A DNA stretch of 64,000 bases from NCBI RefSeq assembly GCF_020880975.1, contig NZ_JAJIWP010000001.1, positions 868,001 through 932,000 on the forward strand, given 5' to 3'. Source of the stretch: Mucilaginibacter sp. UR6-1. GTDB taxonomy: Bacteria > Bacteroidota > Bacteroidia > Sphingobacteriales > Sphingobacteriaceae. Under the pieces are notes generated by a model. It searched no databases. It was given only the letters and a program-made list of their open reading frames with translations, and had not been told where the DNA came from. Both the position numbers and the translations under genes were made by a program. Below are positions 25,404 through 35,245 of the stretch, piece by piece (position 1 is the stretch's first letter; each line of letters starts with the position of its first letter).

Positions 25404-26762
25404 TTAATTAGTTAGCACCAGTTTCTTACTTAATTTATTGAACCTGAAGTACAGCATTATCGCGGCGGCACCTAAACCACAAACCAGGCCGCACCAAACA
25501 CCGCTTGCACCATAACCCATACGAATGCCTATCAAATACCCAATAGGTAAACCGATGATCCAGTAAGCGATAAAAGTAATAATGGTTGGAATATTCACAT
25601 CGCCCATACCACGTAATATACCCAGACCTACAACTTGAGCTCCATCAAATACCTGAAAAACCGCGGCAAGGAGCAACAACTGGGATGCTATGGCTATCAC
25701 ACTTACATCATTGGTTACAATCCATGGTAACCATGGGTTAACCACTACAAACAAAAGTGCTGTGAAGGCCATAAATATCAAAACAATATGATAGCTTGAC
25801 AAGGCCGAAAGCCTTAGCTGGTTATAGTTTTTTGCACCGGTATTATTCCCCGACCTTATGGCCGCGGCAGATGATAAACCTGTAGCCACCATAAAAGTAA
25901 CCGCGGCCATGTTAATGGCTACCTGGTGGGCGGCCTGCTCAATAGCCCCGATAGTACCTATCAATATATTAGCGCCACCAAATGCACTTACCTCAAAGGT
26001 GCTTTGCAGTGATACCGGTATACCTATCTTTAATATCTTTATACTTCTTGCCCTATCAATATGGGTAATTACAAATGTTTTCAGGTACTTTTTAAACCTT
26101 GGTGCCCGCAAAACGTATATGGCCATTACTACAGCCATTAAGCTCCGGTCTATCAGTGTGCTGTAGCCAACACCACGTATGCCCATAGGTTCAATGCCAA
26201 ATAAACCTTTTACAAAGGTTAAACCAAGTATTATGTTTATCACATTACCCCATATAGATATTTGCATGGCTTGTTTTGTAAAGCCAAGCCCTTCGGCAAA
26301 CTGCTTAAAGGTGCTGAATATCAGTAGCGGGATAATTGAAAATCCTAAAATGATAAAAAATGGTTTTGCTTCAGCAACAACTTCGGGCGACTGGTTAAGA
26401 TGATCAAGCACATAAACAGAGCCGAAATACATAGATGTAAAAAGTATTACACCGGTTATTATATTGATAATAAAGCTGTTTGAGAGCAACCTGCCACACT
26501 CTTCATAATTACCACGCCCGTTCTCCTGTGATATAAGCGGTGTAATACCATACGATATGCCGATACCGATCAGCATCGGGATGATAAATATACTGCCCAC
26601 AAGTGACACCGCGGCTAAAGCCACTGTGCCTACAAAATGCCCAACTACAATACTATCTGCCAGGTGTGTTGCCACGTGGCCCACCTGCGATATAACTATG
26701 GGTATAGCCAGCTTTAACGTATCCTGATAATGTGGCTTGAATTTTAAGTATATCTGTTTCAT
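25404..26762 (-). CDS. MATE-family multidrug efflux transporter
   Basis: 452 residues, twelve predicted membrane helices in two homologous halves, the standard size. Family signs include LKLAIPIVISQVGHVATHLA at the start, ADSIVVGHFVGTVALAAVSL, SYGITPLISQENGRG, and repeats in the second half (GIPVSLQSTFEVSAFGGANI). Exports cationic drugs or metabolites using an Na+ or H+ gradient. It is convergent with the HDAC gene, and the two stop codons are one base apart. A TATTTTTG box lies 22 nt before the start. Confidence 0.95.
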   Translation of the reverse strand: MKQIYLKFKPHYQDTLKLAIPIVISQVGHVATHLADSIVVGHFVGTVALAAVSLVGSIFIIPMLIGIGISYGITPLISQENGRGNYEECGRLLSNSFIINIITGVILFTSMYFGSVYVLDHLNQSPEVVAEAKPFFIILGFSIIPLLIFSTFKQFAEGLGFTKQAMQISIWGNVINIILGLTFVKGLFGIEPMGIRGVGYSTLIDRSLMAVVMAIYVLRAPRFKKYLKTFVITHIDRARSIKILKIGIPVSLQSTFEVSAFGGANILIGTIGAIEQAAHQVAINMAAVTFMVATGLSSAAAIRSGNNTGAKNYNQLRLSALSSYHIVLIFMAFTALLFVVVNPWLPWIVTNDVSVIAIASQLLLLAAVFQVFDGAQVVGLGILRGMGDVNIPTIITFIAYWIIGLPIGYLIGIRMGYGASGVWCGLVCGLGAAAIMLYFRFNKLSKKLVLTN

Positions 26763-26784
26763 AACGATGGGCTATAACGGGCGG

Positions 26785-26792
26785 CAAAAATA
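26785..26792 (-). promoter_or_regulatory. -7 box of the MATE gene (TATTTTTG on the minus strand)
   Basis: CAAAAATA on the plus strand; a perfect TAnnTTTG read on the minus strand, 22 nt before the start, giving a short leader. Confidence 0.45.
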
Positions 26793-26819
26793 GTAAATAC
26801 GCCGGTAATTAGCTATTCG

Positions 26820-27443
26820 CTACGCTGCGGTGTAAAATTCTTCCTTTTCGGTAGTATGTACCAGTATCACACCCGAAAGCACCAGGTCAACCAATATGCG
26901 CTGTGCCCTTCGGCGGCCTATATTGAGTAAGGTGCAGAATTGTTTTACGGTGATACGCCCCATTTCATCCAGGTACTCAAGCAATGCCTTCTCTTTTGAT
27001 GAATACTCGATCAGTATGCCCTGGTCTTCATTTGACCGTTTTAAAACATCCACAACAATCTTGCTTGCCAATACACTCTTATCCTTCACCCTTATGTATA
27101 CCCACCATTTACCATCCTCAGCAAGTGCGTAATGTGGTTTATTATCACCGGGAGGGATCTCGGCAACCAGTACTATCTTATGGTCTATGTATATTTCTTC
27201 AAAAATTGGCTCCAAAGCCGGGCGACAATAAAAATGAGCGGCTTTGGTAAGCATGTACTTTTCTTCCTCTTCTGATTTAACCCCCAAAATGGTACCGTTA
27301 TCAGCCACGCCAACTAAAAGTTTACCGCCTTTATTATTGGCAAATGACACCATGGTTTTGGCGATCTTTTCGTACCGGGTAATTGTTTTCTTAAAATCAA
27401 GTGAAACGCCTTCACCTTCAAGGATCATTCTTTTAATGTTCAT
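26820..27443 (-). CDS. AlbA_2/Schlafen-type putative DNA-binding protein
   Basis: 207 residues. The N-terminal half matches the AlbA_2 (Schlafen) domain: EGVSLDFKKTITRYEKIAKT, MVSFANNKGGKLLVGVADNG, GVKSEEEEKYMLTKAA and AEIPPGDNKPHYAL. A winged-helix-like end (about 150-195, LLEYLDEMGRITVKQFCTLL and RRRAQRILVDLVLSG) probably binds DNA. Such proteins occur as regulators and in defence; nothing here marks this one as defence. It is the third gene of a minus-strand trio, 12 nt from the GNAT gene. Confidence 0.85.
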   Translation of the reverse strand: MNIKRMILEGEGVSLDFKKTITRYEKIAKTMVSFANNKGGKLLVGVADNGTILGVKSEEEEKYMLTKAAHFYCRPALEPIFEEIYIDHKIVLVAEIPPGDNKPHYALAEDGKWWVYIRVKDKSVLASKIVVDVLKRSNEDQGILIEYSSKEKALLEYLDEMGRITVKQFCTLLNIGRRRAQRILVDLVLSGVILVHTTEKEEFYTAA

Positions 27444-27455
27444 TTCACTTCCTTT

Positions 27456-27917
27456 TTATATAGCGTTTGTTGTATAAGGTTTATAAATTCCCATCCATCT
27501 TTCAGGATTATTGATCACCTCGAAACCAAATTGTTTGTACAGGCCATGCGCGTCAGCAGTAGCTAACAACCATCGGCGCAAACCCTGTAGCTCAGGATGG
27601 CTCAGTATAGTTTGAACCAGCCATTTTGATAAACCCATACCACGATGCTGCTTCAATACAAAAACATCGCACAAATAAGCGAATGTAGCTTTATCTGTTA
27701 CCACGCGTGCAAAACCGGCCTGATCACCACTATTATAAATACTAAAACACATTGAGTTATCAATAGCTACTCTTAATTTCTCAAAAGGCATTCCCTTTGC
27801 CCAGTACGATTCATTGCTGAGGTAATTAAATACAACATCAACATTTATACGGCTTTTATCAGTAGATATTTCGTAACCTTTATTTATAAAATATGCATCA
27901 TTCATAATAACAGTCAT
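27456..27917 (-). CDS. GNAT-family N-acetyltransferase
   Basis: 153 residues. The acetyl-CoA-binding core is visible: AGFARVVTDKATFAYLCDVF (beta4), VLKQHRGMGLSKWLVQTIL (the R/Q-x-x-G-x-G/A loop and helix) and LRRWLLATADAHGLYKQFGF. Transfers an acetyl group to an amine on an unknown substrate. It overlaps the upstream DUF4442 gene by 4 nt, so translation is coupled. Confidence 0.9.
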   Translation of the reverse strand: MTVIMNDAYFINKGYEISTDKSRINVDVVFNYLSNESYWAKGMPFEKLRVAIDNSMCFSIYNSGDQAGFARVVTDKATFAYLCDVFVLKQHRGMGLSKWLVQTILSHPELQGLRRWLLATADAHGLYKQFGFEVINNPERWMGIYKPYTTNAI

Positions 27918-28399
27918 TTCGCGGCCTCCTTTTCAAAAACAAAATTCAGGTCGCGCAGATATATTTCATTAGTAATTGATACACACAGCTCGTTATTGGT
28001 ATCGTACATATCTATATAATAATGCTTTACATGTTTACCATAATGCTTCAGGTTATGCTCAACAAGTTCAATATCACCTTTTAACAGCCTTACACTAAAG
28101 GTAAGATCGGTACGCGCGGGTTTTAAATACTGAATAGCTGATGATTTAAGCCAGGCTATAACCTTGTAACCTTTATGACTGAATAGCTGATGGAAAAGCA
28201 CAGGATAAAACGGGTCGGCAGCGGCGAAGATAGTACCACCAAAAATAGAGTTGTTATAGTTTTTATTGAGCCAGCTTTTATTTATGCGCACACTCAGGCC
28301 GGTAAAACCGGGTTCAACTCTTTGTAGCCAGATACGCTGAAAAAGGAGAGGAGGGTAAAAACGCATTGCCCATTTTAGGGTATTTTCGCTCACAACCAT
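27914..28399 (-). CDS. DUF4442-family hotdog-fold protein
   Basis: 161 residues. The sequence (AMRFYPPLLFQRIWLQRVEP, NKSWLNKNYNNSIFGGTIFA, AADPFYPVLF and the basic SSAIQYLKPARTDLTF strand) matches DUF4442 proteins, which have a hotdog fold related to thioesterases. No proven reaction; an acyl-CoA or acyl-carrier substrate is possible. First gene of a minus-strand trio with a GNAT and an AlbA_2 protein. A near-match -7 box (TATATTTA) lies just upstream. Confidence 0.82.
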   Translation of the reverse strand: MVVSENTLKWAMRFYPPLLFQRIWLQRVEPGFTGLSVRINKSWLNKNYNNSIFGGTIFAAADPFYPVLFHQLFSHKGYKVIAWLKSSAIQYLKPARTDLTFSVRLLKGDIELVEHNLKHYGKHVKHYYIDMYDTNNELCVSITNEIYLRDLNFVFEKEAAK

Positions 28400-28600
28400 A
28401 ATATGTTAAATATAGCATTAACAGACTAAACAAGCTCTAAAATTTTATCAATATTGCGATAAAACAACCAATAATTATTTAGGATTATGGTAATAACCTG
28501 ATAATAAAATCTTCGATTATTAATTTAATGTTTAAACAATATGATTGCCACGGCGTTGTGCAAATAATTGTTTAACACGTAAAATTATTAGTAAATACCT

Positions 28601-28816
28601 ATGAAAAAGCGATTTTTTAATTTTGCTGTAGCCGCTGCAATAGTTAGTGCTATAGCTACCGGTTGTTATTCGCAAGGCGAAGCTACCGGATCTGACACAT
28701 CAGCGGCCGACTCAACTACAGCCGTTACAGATACGTCAGCAGCAACCCCGGTTACTGATACAGCATCAGCACCGGTACCTGCTGATACATCAAAAAAGGA
28801 TACTACAAAAATGTGA
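28601..28816 (+). CDS. Small Thr/Ser/Ala/Asp-rich lipoprotein
   Basis: 71 residues. MKKRFFNFAVAAAIVSAIATGC is a lipoprotein signal (lipid-anchored Cys22). The remaining ~50 residues are low-complexity, dominated by Asp, Thr, Ser, Ala and Pro, with repeats of the DTSAA/DTASA type, and end KKDTTKM. It is likely a disordered envelope linker or spacer protein. No partner is visible; it is monocistronic with its own terminator. Confidence 0.7.
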   Translation: MKKRFFNFAVAAAIVSAIATGCYSQGEATGSDTSAADSTTAVTDTSAATPVTDTASAPVPADTSKKDTTKM

Positions 28817-28821
28817 TAAGG

Positions 28822-28849
28822 ATCCCGGTATATTAACCGGGATTTTTTT
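28822..28849 (+). terminator. Terminator of the small lipoprotein gene
   Basis: ATCCCGGT (28822-28829) pairs with ACCGGGAT (28836-28843), followed by seven T. Its end overlaps the stop codon of the convergent acyltransferase gene. Confidence 0.85.
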
Positions 28850-29939
28850 ATGCCTTATTTACCCATTTCAGTTTCAAATACCGCCGTACAGGTATATCCA
28901 AAAACCTCATTACAATGTAAGCCAATGCTATTAACAATATGGTACCGGCTGTAATTACTGGTATCATTTCACTTATAGTTGGTTTTGTAGTTTCAACATA
29001 ACTCATAAATAACCATATAAACGGGTAATGAACCATATAAAGCGGGTAGGAGATCTCGCCCGAAAACTTGCATAGTTTGCCTGATGTATTGCCTGAGCGT
29101 GTACCTGCGCCCAAAGCTACTAACAACGGAAAATAGAATATTACCACTAAGGGATCGATAAACCAATTCAGTTTTTCGTTAAAAGGGATTATAAATGATG
29201 CTAATAATAAAATTCCTGTGGTGATAAAACCGATATTTGAACGGATGATCCATTGAGAGCGATAGGCAAGTACGCCAACTAAAAACGAAAATGCGACCCT
29301 GATAGCACCGCCAATAATATTATCGCCGCCCCAGCCAACACCTAAAAATCCTGATCTGTGCGACTCATAAGCTAAGGCAATTGCGGCAACAACGGTAATT
29401 ATCCATAATGGGATCCTTTTTAAGCGGATAATTATCAGTGCATAAATAATGTTCGCCACATACTCCCAAAACAACGACCACGTAGGCGGATTAAGATGAA
29501 ACAAATTAAAATAACGCTCATGCACCAGCGGATACGGGATCATAAAGCATGAAGCCAAAAACATCAATAATATATTTCCGGAATAAACATGATACAGATT
29601 ACTCATCGGATCAAATGCAAAAGCGATCAAACCTATAATTGAGCCGATGATTACCAGCGGATGCAAACGTATAAGCCTGAGCTTAAAAAAATTCCCTACA
29701 CCGATCTGCATGAGTTTTTCATCATAAGCATAGGCGATCACAAAGCCCGAAAGGCAAAAAAAGAAATCAACAGCCAGATAAGCATGCGCGATAAAGCTTT
29801 TAGTATAGTCAGGCACGGCGATTTCCATAAAATGAAATATCACCACGGCTATGGCGGCAATGCCTCTAAGCCCGTCAAGTACTTTAAAATGCTGTTTAGT
29901 TTTTAAGAGTCTGGTTTTATTATCGCTCATCCTGATCAT
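28848..29939 (-). CDS. Acyltransferase-3 family membrane protein (OafA/YrhL-like)
   Basis: 363 residues, about ten membrane helices. Family start KVLDGLRGIAAIAVVIFHFM contains the conserved His; further signs are YLAVDFFFCLSGFVIAYAYD (conserved Phe/Ser/Gly helix) and LWEYVANIIYALIII-type helices. These enzymes move acetyl or other acyl groups onto cell-surface glycans. Two in-frame ATGs (29939 and 29930) are possible starts. Surroundings do not point to a substrate. Confidence 0.92.
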   Translation of the reverse strand: MIRMSDNKTRLLKTKQHFKVLDGLRGIAAIAVVIFHFMEIAVPDYTKSFIAHAYLAVDFFFCLSGFVIAYAYDEKLMQIGVGNFFKLRLIRLHPLVIIGSIIGLIAFAFDPMSNLYHVYSGNILLMFLASCFMIPYPLVHERYFNLFHLNPPTWSLFWEYVANIIYALIIIRLKRIPLWIITVVAAIALAYESHRSGFLGVGWGGDNIIGGAIRVAFSFLVGVLAYRSQWIIRSNIGFITTGILLLASFIIPFNEKLNWFIDPLVVIFYFPLLVALGAGTRSGNTSGKLCKFSGEISYPLYMVHYPFIWLFMSYVETTKPTISEMIPVITAGTILLIALAYIVMRFLDIPVRRYLKLKWVNKA

Positions 29940-30064
29940 TTATGCAGATCAGCAAATATGCTTTATTAAGTGTGCTCATCAATGGCAATATGTTTCAATC
30001 TTTAGCTAATTCATCTCAATTAATTATTCATATAATTAATATTATGTTAAGTAATATATATTTT

Positions 30065-30093
30065 AAGAAGGCCGATCATTGATCGGCCTTCTT
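30065..30093 (-). terminator. Hairpin terminator after the gyrA-TPR operon
   Basis: A 13-bp arm pair (AAGAAGGCCGATC/GATCGGCCTTCTT) around a 3-nt loop, just past the TPR stop (30097) on the minus strand. The following U-run is short, so efficiency may be partial. Confidence 0.65.
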
Positions 30094-30096
30094 CTA

Positions 30097-31368
30097 TTAA
30101 TTAAGCGCTTCTATTTGCTTTTGAATTTTATTTGCATTAGCTGTATCCTTTTTACCTAAGTAATAAGTTTTAAGGTTAGTTAATGCTTCCGGAGATTTCG
30201 GATTCAATTCAACTGCTTTATCCAAGTATGGTTTTGCAGCATCAAACAATTTGTTGGCTTTTGCTACAGCAGCATCATATTCCTTTTGTTTACTAACCGG
30301 TAAAGCGTTGGCTGCGTTGTAAGCATCAATTGCCGGGTTAACCATAACAAAACCAAGGTTCAGGGCAGCATCTGCATAGTTAGGATCAAGCTCCAATGCT
30401 TTTTTATACATTGTTGCTGACTTTGCATAAGCCTCCTCCTTTTTAGCAGCAAACGGAGCTTTAGCAGCCGCTGTTTTTGCTTTCTTTTCATCCTTAGCAG
30501 CCATATCAGCAACTTTGGCATAAGTAATGCCGCCATAGTAATATAAAGCTTTGTCTTTAGGGCTGTTAGCTATCGCTGCTTCAATTTTTGATACAGCTTC
30601 AGTTTCTTTACCTTGTACCAGGCTTATTTCAATTTCGCGAGAGCGCAGGTTAGCGTTTGTAGGAAATTTTTGCACACCTTCTGATACTGTTTTCAGTGCA
30701 CCGGCAGTGTCTTTACTCATCAAATAACTGCTCGCAAGGTCATTATAAATATCCTCTTTCTTTGTATAGTTTGTGGTTAGCAGTTTTTGATAACCGCTGA
30801 TGGCCATAGGCAAATACTTTACATCAGTTCTGCCGGCATTGGCTGCTGATAGTGCCGTGTAGTAAATAGCACTGGTATCTTCAGGCAAAATCTGACGGTA
30901 TTTATCAAATGCCGTGTAAGCCAGATCATATTTACCGCTTTGATAAAATTTTACACCCTGGTTTAATGAGTATTGTGCCAGGTAACGGTTACCATTATTA
31001 ATAATTTCCGTTAACTCTTTATCATCTCCCTTTGTGTCAAGCTCCTTAGCTTTTTTCAAAGCTTCTGCTGCGGTTGTTTGTAATGGGGCCGCGGTTGTTT
31101 CAACGCTATCGCGAGATGCCAGTGCGGCATATATAACACCCTTAACGGCAAAAGTTAACGGTAAATTAGCTGTTTTTTCGTTGGTGGCCGCTTTGTCAAT
31201 AGATGTTTTAGCATCATTTAAGCTTTTTAAAGCTACCGCTACAAGACCCTCTTTAGTACTTTCGTATTTTTGGTACTCTTCTTTAGCTTTATTAAGCTCA
31301 CCCTTTTGCGCAAAGGTTGTGGTTGTAGCAAGGGCCAGTAAACCAGCCGTTAAAAGTTTAATTTTCAT
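30097..31368 (-). CDS. Periplasmic TPR-repeat protein
   Basis: 423 residues with a signal peptide (MKIKLLTAGLLALATTTTFA, cleavage near AQKG) and repeated tetratricopeptide helices: KEYQKY-type N-terminal helices, YDLAYTAFDKYRQILPEDTS, NPKDKALYYYGG-like repeats and YKKALELDPNYADAALNLGF near 330. Ala- and Lys-rich. Probably a periplasmic scaffold. Its start overlaps the stop of the preceding TPR gene by 11 nt, and that gene follows gyrA, so three genes likely share a transcript. No specific function is known. Confidence 0.85.
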   Translation of the reverse strand: MKIKLLTAGLLALATTTTFAQKGELNKAKEEYQKYESTKEGLVAVALKSLNDAKTSIDKAATNEKTANLPLTFAVKGVIYAALASRDSVETTAAPLQTTAAEALKKAKELDTKGDDKELTEIINNGNRYLAQYSLNQGVKFYQSGKYDLAYTAFDKYRQILPEDTSAIYYTALSAANAGRTDVKYLPMAISGYQKLLTTNYTKKEDIYNDLASSYLMSKDTAGALKTVSEGVQKFPTNANLRSREIEISLVQGKETEAVSKIEAAIANSPKDKALYYYGGITYAKVADMAAKDEKKAKTAAAKAPFAAKKEEAYAKSATMYKKALELDPNYADAALNLGFVMVNPAIDAYNAANALPVSKQKEYDAAVAKANKLFDAAKPYLDKAVELNPKSPEALTNLKTYYLGKKDTANANKIQKQIEALN

Positions 31369-32497
31369 AAGATACTTTATCAGTTAACTGTTTAAGTTTA
31401 TTGTTCACTTTGTTTAGTTGCCTTGTGTTGCCGGTTCGCTGATAGATCTGTTGCAGCAATTGAAAACTTTTTACATCTGTTGGCAATATCTCAGCAGCTT
31501 TTTGCAACCATTTTGAAGCGTAATATATGTCTTTCAACATTTCATCTTCCTTTTTTTCGGCAGCACTTTTTTTGTAGTATAACACCCCCAAATTAAAAAC
31601 AGGGTCAAAAGCAACGCTATTAAGTTCAATGGCTTGTAAGTAAAGCTCTTCGGCCCTATCATATTTTGCCAGTTGATCGTAACAATTGGCAGCTACAAAT
31701 ATCACATCAGGGTTACTTTTGTACTCTGCAATAAGTTTTGGTAATAATGGTTCTAACGCTTTGTAGTCCTTTTTGTTGTTATAGATGTTTGCCTCATCCA
31801 TTAAAAGGTATTTGTCATCAGGTAACAAAGTTTTACCACGCTTTATTATAGCGAGCGCCCGTGCAGTATCCCCCACCGCCATATTAATGTTGGCGGCGGT
31901 TTGTATGTATTCCGGCTTTATATTATCACCGTCTATCAGTGAATTATAAAAATTAGCGGCTTGTTGCAGGTTGCCTAATTTTGTATTTGAATAAGCCAGG
32001 TAGGCATTCAATGGCTTATAGGATGGATCGTAGAAATGTGCTCGGCTAAAATATAGCTCAGCATTGGTAAAATCCGATTTGTTCATGTAACTAAAACCGA
32101 TACGTATGGCCGCGTTAGCCAAACATTGCCTGATAAATTTAAGCTCATCAGGGTAACGTTTTATTTTGGGATGTTTAGATAGCTTGTTATCTACAAAATC
32201 AGATGTGGAATTAAAAAAATCACCCGGCAGATTGAGTTTGTTAGTGGTATCAACCTGTAAGATGGTAGCGTAAACAAGGCCTCTATAGGTTATCTTTTCG
32301 ATATTATTAGAGTCCCTGCGGCTGGTTATCAAACTATCAATTGATTTTTTTGCCCTGCCAAGCCAGTTGATATCCTTTGTTTGCTGAAAAAAACCAAGGC
32401 TGTTTGCCACTGTCTTTAGCGCTTCAGACTGGCTGAAGGCTAACGGTGCGGCAAACAGCGTTATCAAAATGGTTAGTATTACTTTACGGCAATGCAT
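31358..32497 (-). CDS. TPR-repeat protein with signal peptide
   Basis: 379 residues. Signal peptide (MHCRKVILTILITLFAAPLA, cleavage near FSQS), then TPR helices such as SYMNKSDFTNAELYFSRAHF, AYSNTKLGNLQQAANFYNSL, AKYDRAEELYLQAIELNSVA and PVFNLGVLYYKKSAA. Exported scaffold-type protein related in style to the next TPR gene. It starts 8 nt after gyrA, suggesting an operon. Whether it matters for topology or is just linked is unknown. Confidence 0.85.
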   Translation of the reverse strand: MHCRKVILTILITLFAAPLAFSQSEALKTVANSLGFFQQTKDINWLGRAKKSIDSLITSRRDSNNIEKITYRGLVYATILQVDTTNKLNLPGDFFNSTSDFVDNKLSKHPKIKRYPDELKFIRQCLANAAIRIGFSYMNKSDFTNAELYFSRAHFYDPSYKPLNAYLAYSNTKLGNLQQAANFYNSLIDGDNIKPEYIQTAANINMAVGDTARALAIIKRGKTLLPDDKYLLMDEANIYNNKKDYKALEPLLPKLIAEYKSNPDVIFVAANCYDQLAKYDRAEELYLQAIELNSVAFDPVFNLGVLYYKKSAAEKKEDEMLKDIYYASKWLQKAAEILPTDVKSFQLLQQIYQRTGNTRQLNKVNNKLKQLTDKVSYEN

Positions 32498-32505
32498 CCA
32501 AATTA

Positions 32506-35094
32506 TTATTCGTTATCAGTTTCCGGTTGTTCTTCATTATCCGCCCCGGTTTGCGGCTCTGTACCTTCTGTATTTTCTTCGGTACCGGCAATTTCAGTTC
32601 CTTCAACCTCTGCTGTTTCTTCTTCCGGATCATGTTCTACTTTCGCTACCGAAGCAATTTCGTCATTACCTTTAAGTGTGATCAGCCTCACTCCTTGCGT
32701 TGCACGGCCCATAACCCTCAGCTCGTTAATAGCAATACGTATCACTACGCCCGAGCGGTTAATGATCATCAGATCCTCAGCATCAGTAACACCTTTTATG
32801 GCTACAAGGTTTCCGGTTTTTTCAGTAATATTTAGTGTTTTTACACCTTTACCGCCACGGTTGGTAACACGGTAATCATCAATATCAGTACGTTTACCGT
32901 AACCTTTTTCTGATACAACAAGCACTGTAGTTTCAGGATTATCGATACTGATCATGCCGATAACCTCGTCATTATCATTATCAAGCGATATACCGCGAAC
33001 ACCGGTAGCGGTACGGCCCATTGGTCTAACGGTCGATTCATTAAAGCGGATAGCCCGGCCGGATTTAAGCGCCATTACTATCTCACTGGTACCGCTGGTA
33101 AGGTTTGCCTCAAGCAATGTATCTCCCTCGTTAACATTTATGGCGTTTATACCATTGGCGCGCGGACGAGAATATGCCTCTAAAGAGGTTTTTTTGATGG
33201 TACCTTTGCGGGTACACATAATGATATAATTATTCTCAAGATATTCCTGGTCTTTAAGACTGGTCAATTTAATGTAAGCCTTGATCTTTTCTTCTTTAGG
33301 AATGTTGATGATATTTTGAAGCGCACGGCCCTTTGAAGTACGCGTACCTTCAGGTATTTCAAATACACGCAACCAGAAACAACGCCCTGCCTCGGTAAAG
33401 AACAGCATATAGTTGTGGTTTGAAGCCACCAACAAATGCTCAATAAAGTCCTGATCGCGGCTATTGCTGCCTATTGAGCCTTTACCGCCCCTGCCCTGCG
33501 TACGATACTCGGTAAGCGGTGTACGTTTAATATAACCTTCGTGTGATATGGTTATTACAACATCATCATCGGCAATAAAGTCTTCAGTTTGCATTTCGGC
33601 TGATGAGTGAACCATTTCGGTTTTGCGCTCATCGCCAAATTTCTCTTTAACCTCAAGTAACTCATCCTTAATGATCTGCATACGCAGGCCTTCATCGGCA
33701 AGTACTGATTTTAAGTAGTTGATCTGCTCCATCAATGCAGCATATTCATCTTTGATCTTGTCACGCTCCAGGCCGGTTAAGCGGCGCAGGGTCATGTCTA
33801 ATATCGCGCGGGCCTGGATATCGCTCAGTCCGAATTTCTCTATCAAGCCTTCACGGGCTTCGTCAGGTGTTGACGATGCACGGATCAAGCGGATAACTTC
33901 ATCGAGGTGATCAAGCGCGATCAGTAAACCTTCCAATATATGCGCGCGCTTTTCAGCCTCGGCAAGTTCGTATTTTGTACGGCGGATAACTACCTCGTGC
34001 CTGTGCTCAACAAAATGATGGATCATATCCTTCAGGTTGAGCAGCATTGGCCTGCCCTGTACCAGCGCGATGTTATTTACGCTGAACGAGGTTTGCAGTG
34101 ATGTATATTTATACAGATTGTTTAAAACAATAGCTGCGTTAGCATCACGTTTTATCTCGTAAACCACGCGTATACCTTCACGATTTGATTCATCGCGTAT
34201 GGCCGAAATACCTTCGAGCTTTTTCTCGTTAACCAACTCGGCGGTACGCTCAATCATTACCGCTTTATTTACCTGGTAAGGTATCTCGCTAACTATTATG
34301 CGTTCACGGTCGTTATTATAAGTTTCTATCTCGGCGCGGGCACGAATAACAATACGGCCACGGCCGGTTTCAAATGCCTGTTTGGCACCTTCGTAACCGT
34401 AAATTATACCACCTGTCGGAAAATCAGGGCCTTTGATGTATTGCATCAGCTCCGGAACCTCTATCTGGCGGTTATCAATAAGCGCCACAGTAGCATTAAC
34501 TATCTCGGTAAGGTTGTGCGGCGGCATATTGGTTGCCATACCTACAGCAATACCCGATGCGCCATTAACCAGCAGGTTAGGTATTTTTGATGGAAGAACG
34601 GTTGGCTCTTCCAGCGAGTCGTCAAAGTTTAACTGGTAATCAATAGTATCCTTATTGATGTCAGCCAGCATCTCCTCAGCAATTTTTTGCAACCTTGCCT
34701 CGGTATAACGCATTGCCGCGGGTTGGTCACCATCTATTGAGCCGTAGTTACCCTGACCTTCAACAAAAGGGTAGCGAAGGCTCCAGTCCTGCGCCATACG
34801 TACCATGGCATCATAAACCGACGTATCGCCGTGCGGGTGATACTTACCTAATACCTCACCAACAATACGCGCCGACTTTTTATACGGCTTATTACTGGCC
34901 AGGCCCAGATCAAGCATACCATAAAGTACACGCCTGTGAACGGGTTTTAAACCATCGCGCACATCAGGCAGGGCTCTTGATACGATAACCGACATTGAAT
35001 AGTCAATGTAGGCAGATCGCATCTGTTCATCAATGTTAATCGAAATTATACGGTCTTCGCTTTGTGGATTGTCGTTTCCTGTTTCGTCAGCCAT
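32506..35094 (-). CDS. gyrA: DNA gyrase subunit A
   Basis: 862 residues, full length. The breakage-reunion domain starts with [20 protein letters not shown] and [12 protein letters not shown]; the catalytic Tyr is in [10 protein letters not shown]. The quinolone-determining region reads [17 protein letters not shown], with Thr at the position of E. coli Ser83. The C-terminal beta-pinwheel has the GyrA box as QGRGGKG (after TEYRT) and more blades ([12 protein letters not shown]). An acidic tail, rich in Glu, ends the protein. Introduces negative supercoils with GyrB, which is not in the window. Two TPR genes follow. Confidence 0.98.
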   Translation of the reverse strand: MADETGNDNPQSEDRIISINIDEQMRSAYIDYSMSVIVSRALPDVRDGLKPVHRRVLYGMLDLGLASNKPYKKSARIVGEVLGKYHPHGDTSVYDAMVRMAQDWSLRYPFVEGQGNYGSIDGDQPAAMRYTEARLQKIAEEMLADINKDTIDYQLNFDDSLEEPTVLPSKIPNLLVNGASGIAVGMATNMPPHNLTEIVNATVALIDNRQIEVPELMQYIKGPDFPTGGIIYGYEGAKQAFETGRGRIVIRARAEIETYNNDRERIIVSEIPYQVNKAVMIERTAELVNEKKLEGISAIRDESNREGIRVVYEIKRDANAAIVLNNLYKYTSLQTSFSVNNIALVQGRPMLLNLKDMIHHFVEHRHEVVIRRTKYELAEAEKRAHILEGLLIALDHLDEVIRLIRASSTPDEAREGLIEKFGLSDIQARAILDMTLRRLTGLERDKIKDEYAALMEQINYLKSVLADEGLRMQIIKDELLEVKEKFGDERKTEMVHSSAEMQTEDFIADDDVVITISHEGYIKRTPLTEYRTQGRGGKGSIGSNSRDQDFIEHLLVASNHNYMLFFTEAGRCFWLRVFEIPEGTRTSKGRALQNIINIPKEEKIKAYIKLTSLKDQEYLENNYIIMCTRKGTIKKTSLEAYSRPRANGINAINVNEGDTLLEANLTSGTSEIVMALKSGRAIRFNESTVRPMGRTATGVRGISLDNDNDEVIGMISIDNPETTVLVVSEKGYGKRTDIDDYRVTNRGGKGVKTLNITEKTGNLVAIKGVTDAEDLMIINRSGVVIRIAINELRVMGRATQGVRLITLKGNDEIASVAKVEHDPEEETAEVEGTEIAGTEENTEGTEPQTGADNEEQPETDNE

Positions 35095-35245
35095 TTTATA
35101 TTATAAAGTAGAACTCTTCTCTAATTCGCGTATTGGTGATAGCACCTTAAGCGACCTGCGAAGTTAAGAATTAATATGATTTTTGGTACCTATGTTAGTA
35201 AAAACAGCCAATGTGCACAATATGCTGTAAGGCATAAGGTTAGGG

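Noticed and set aside
26820..28399. Defence or toxin-antitoxin cassette
   Set aside because: No toxin, nuclease or restriction domain is visible; AlbA_2 and GNAT domains alone are too common to support it. Kept only as a low-interest observation.
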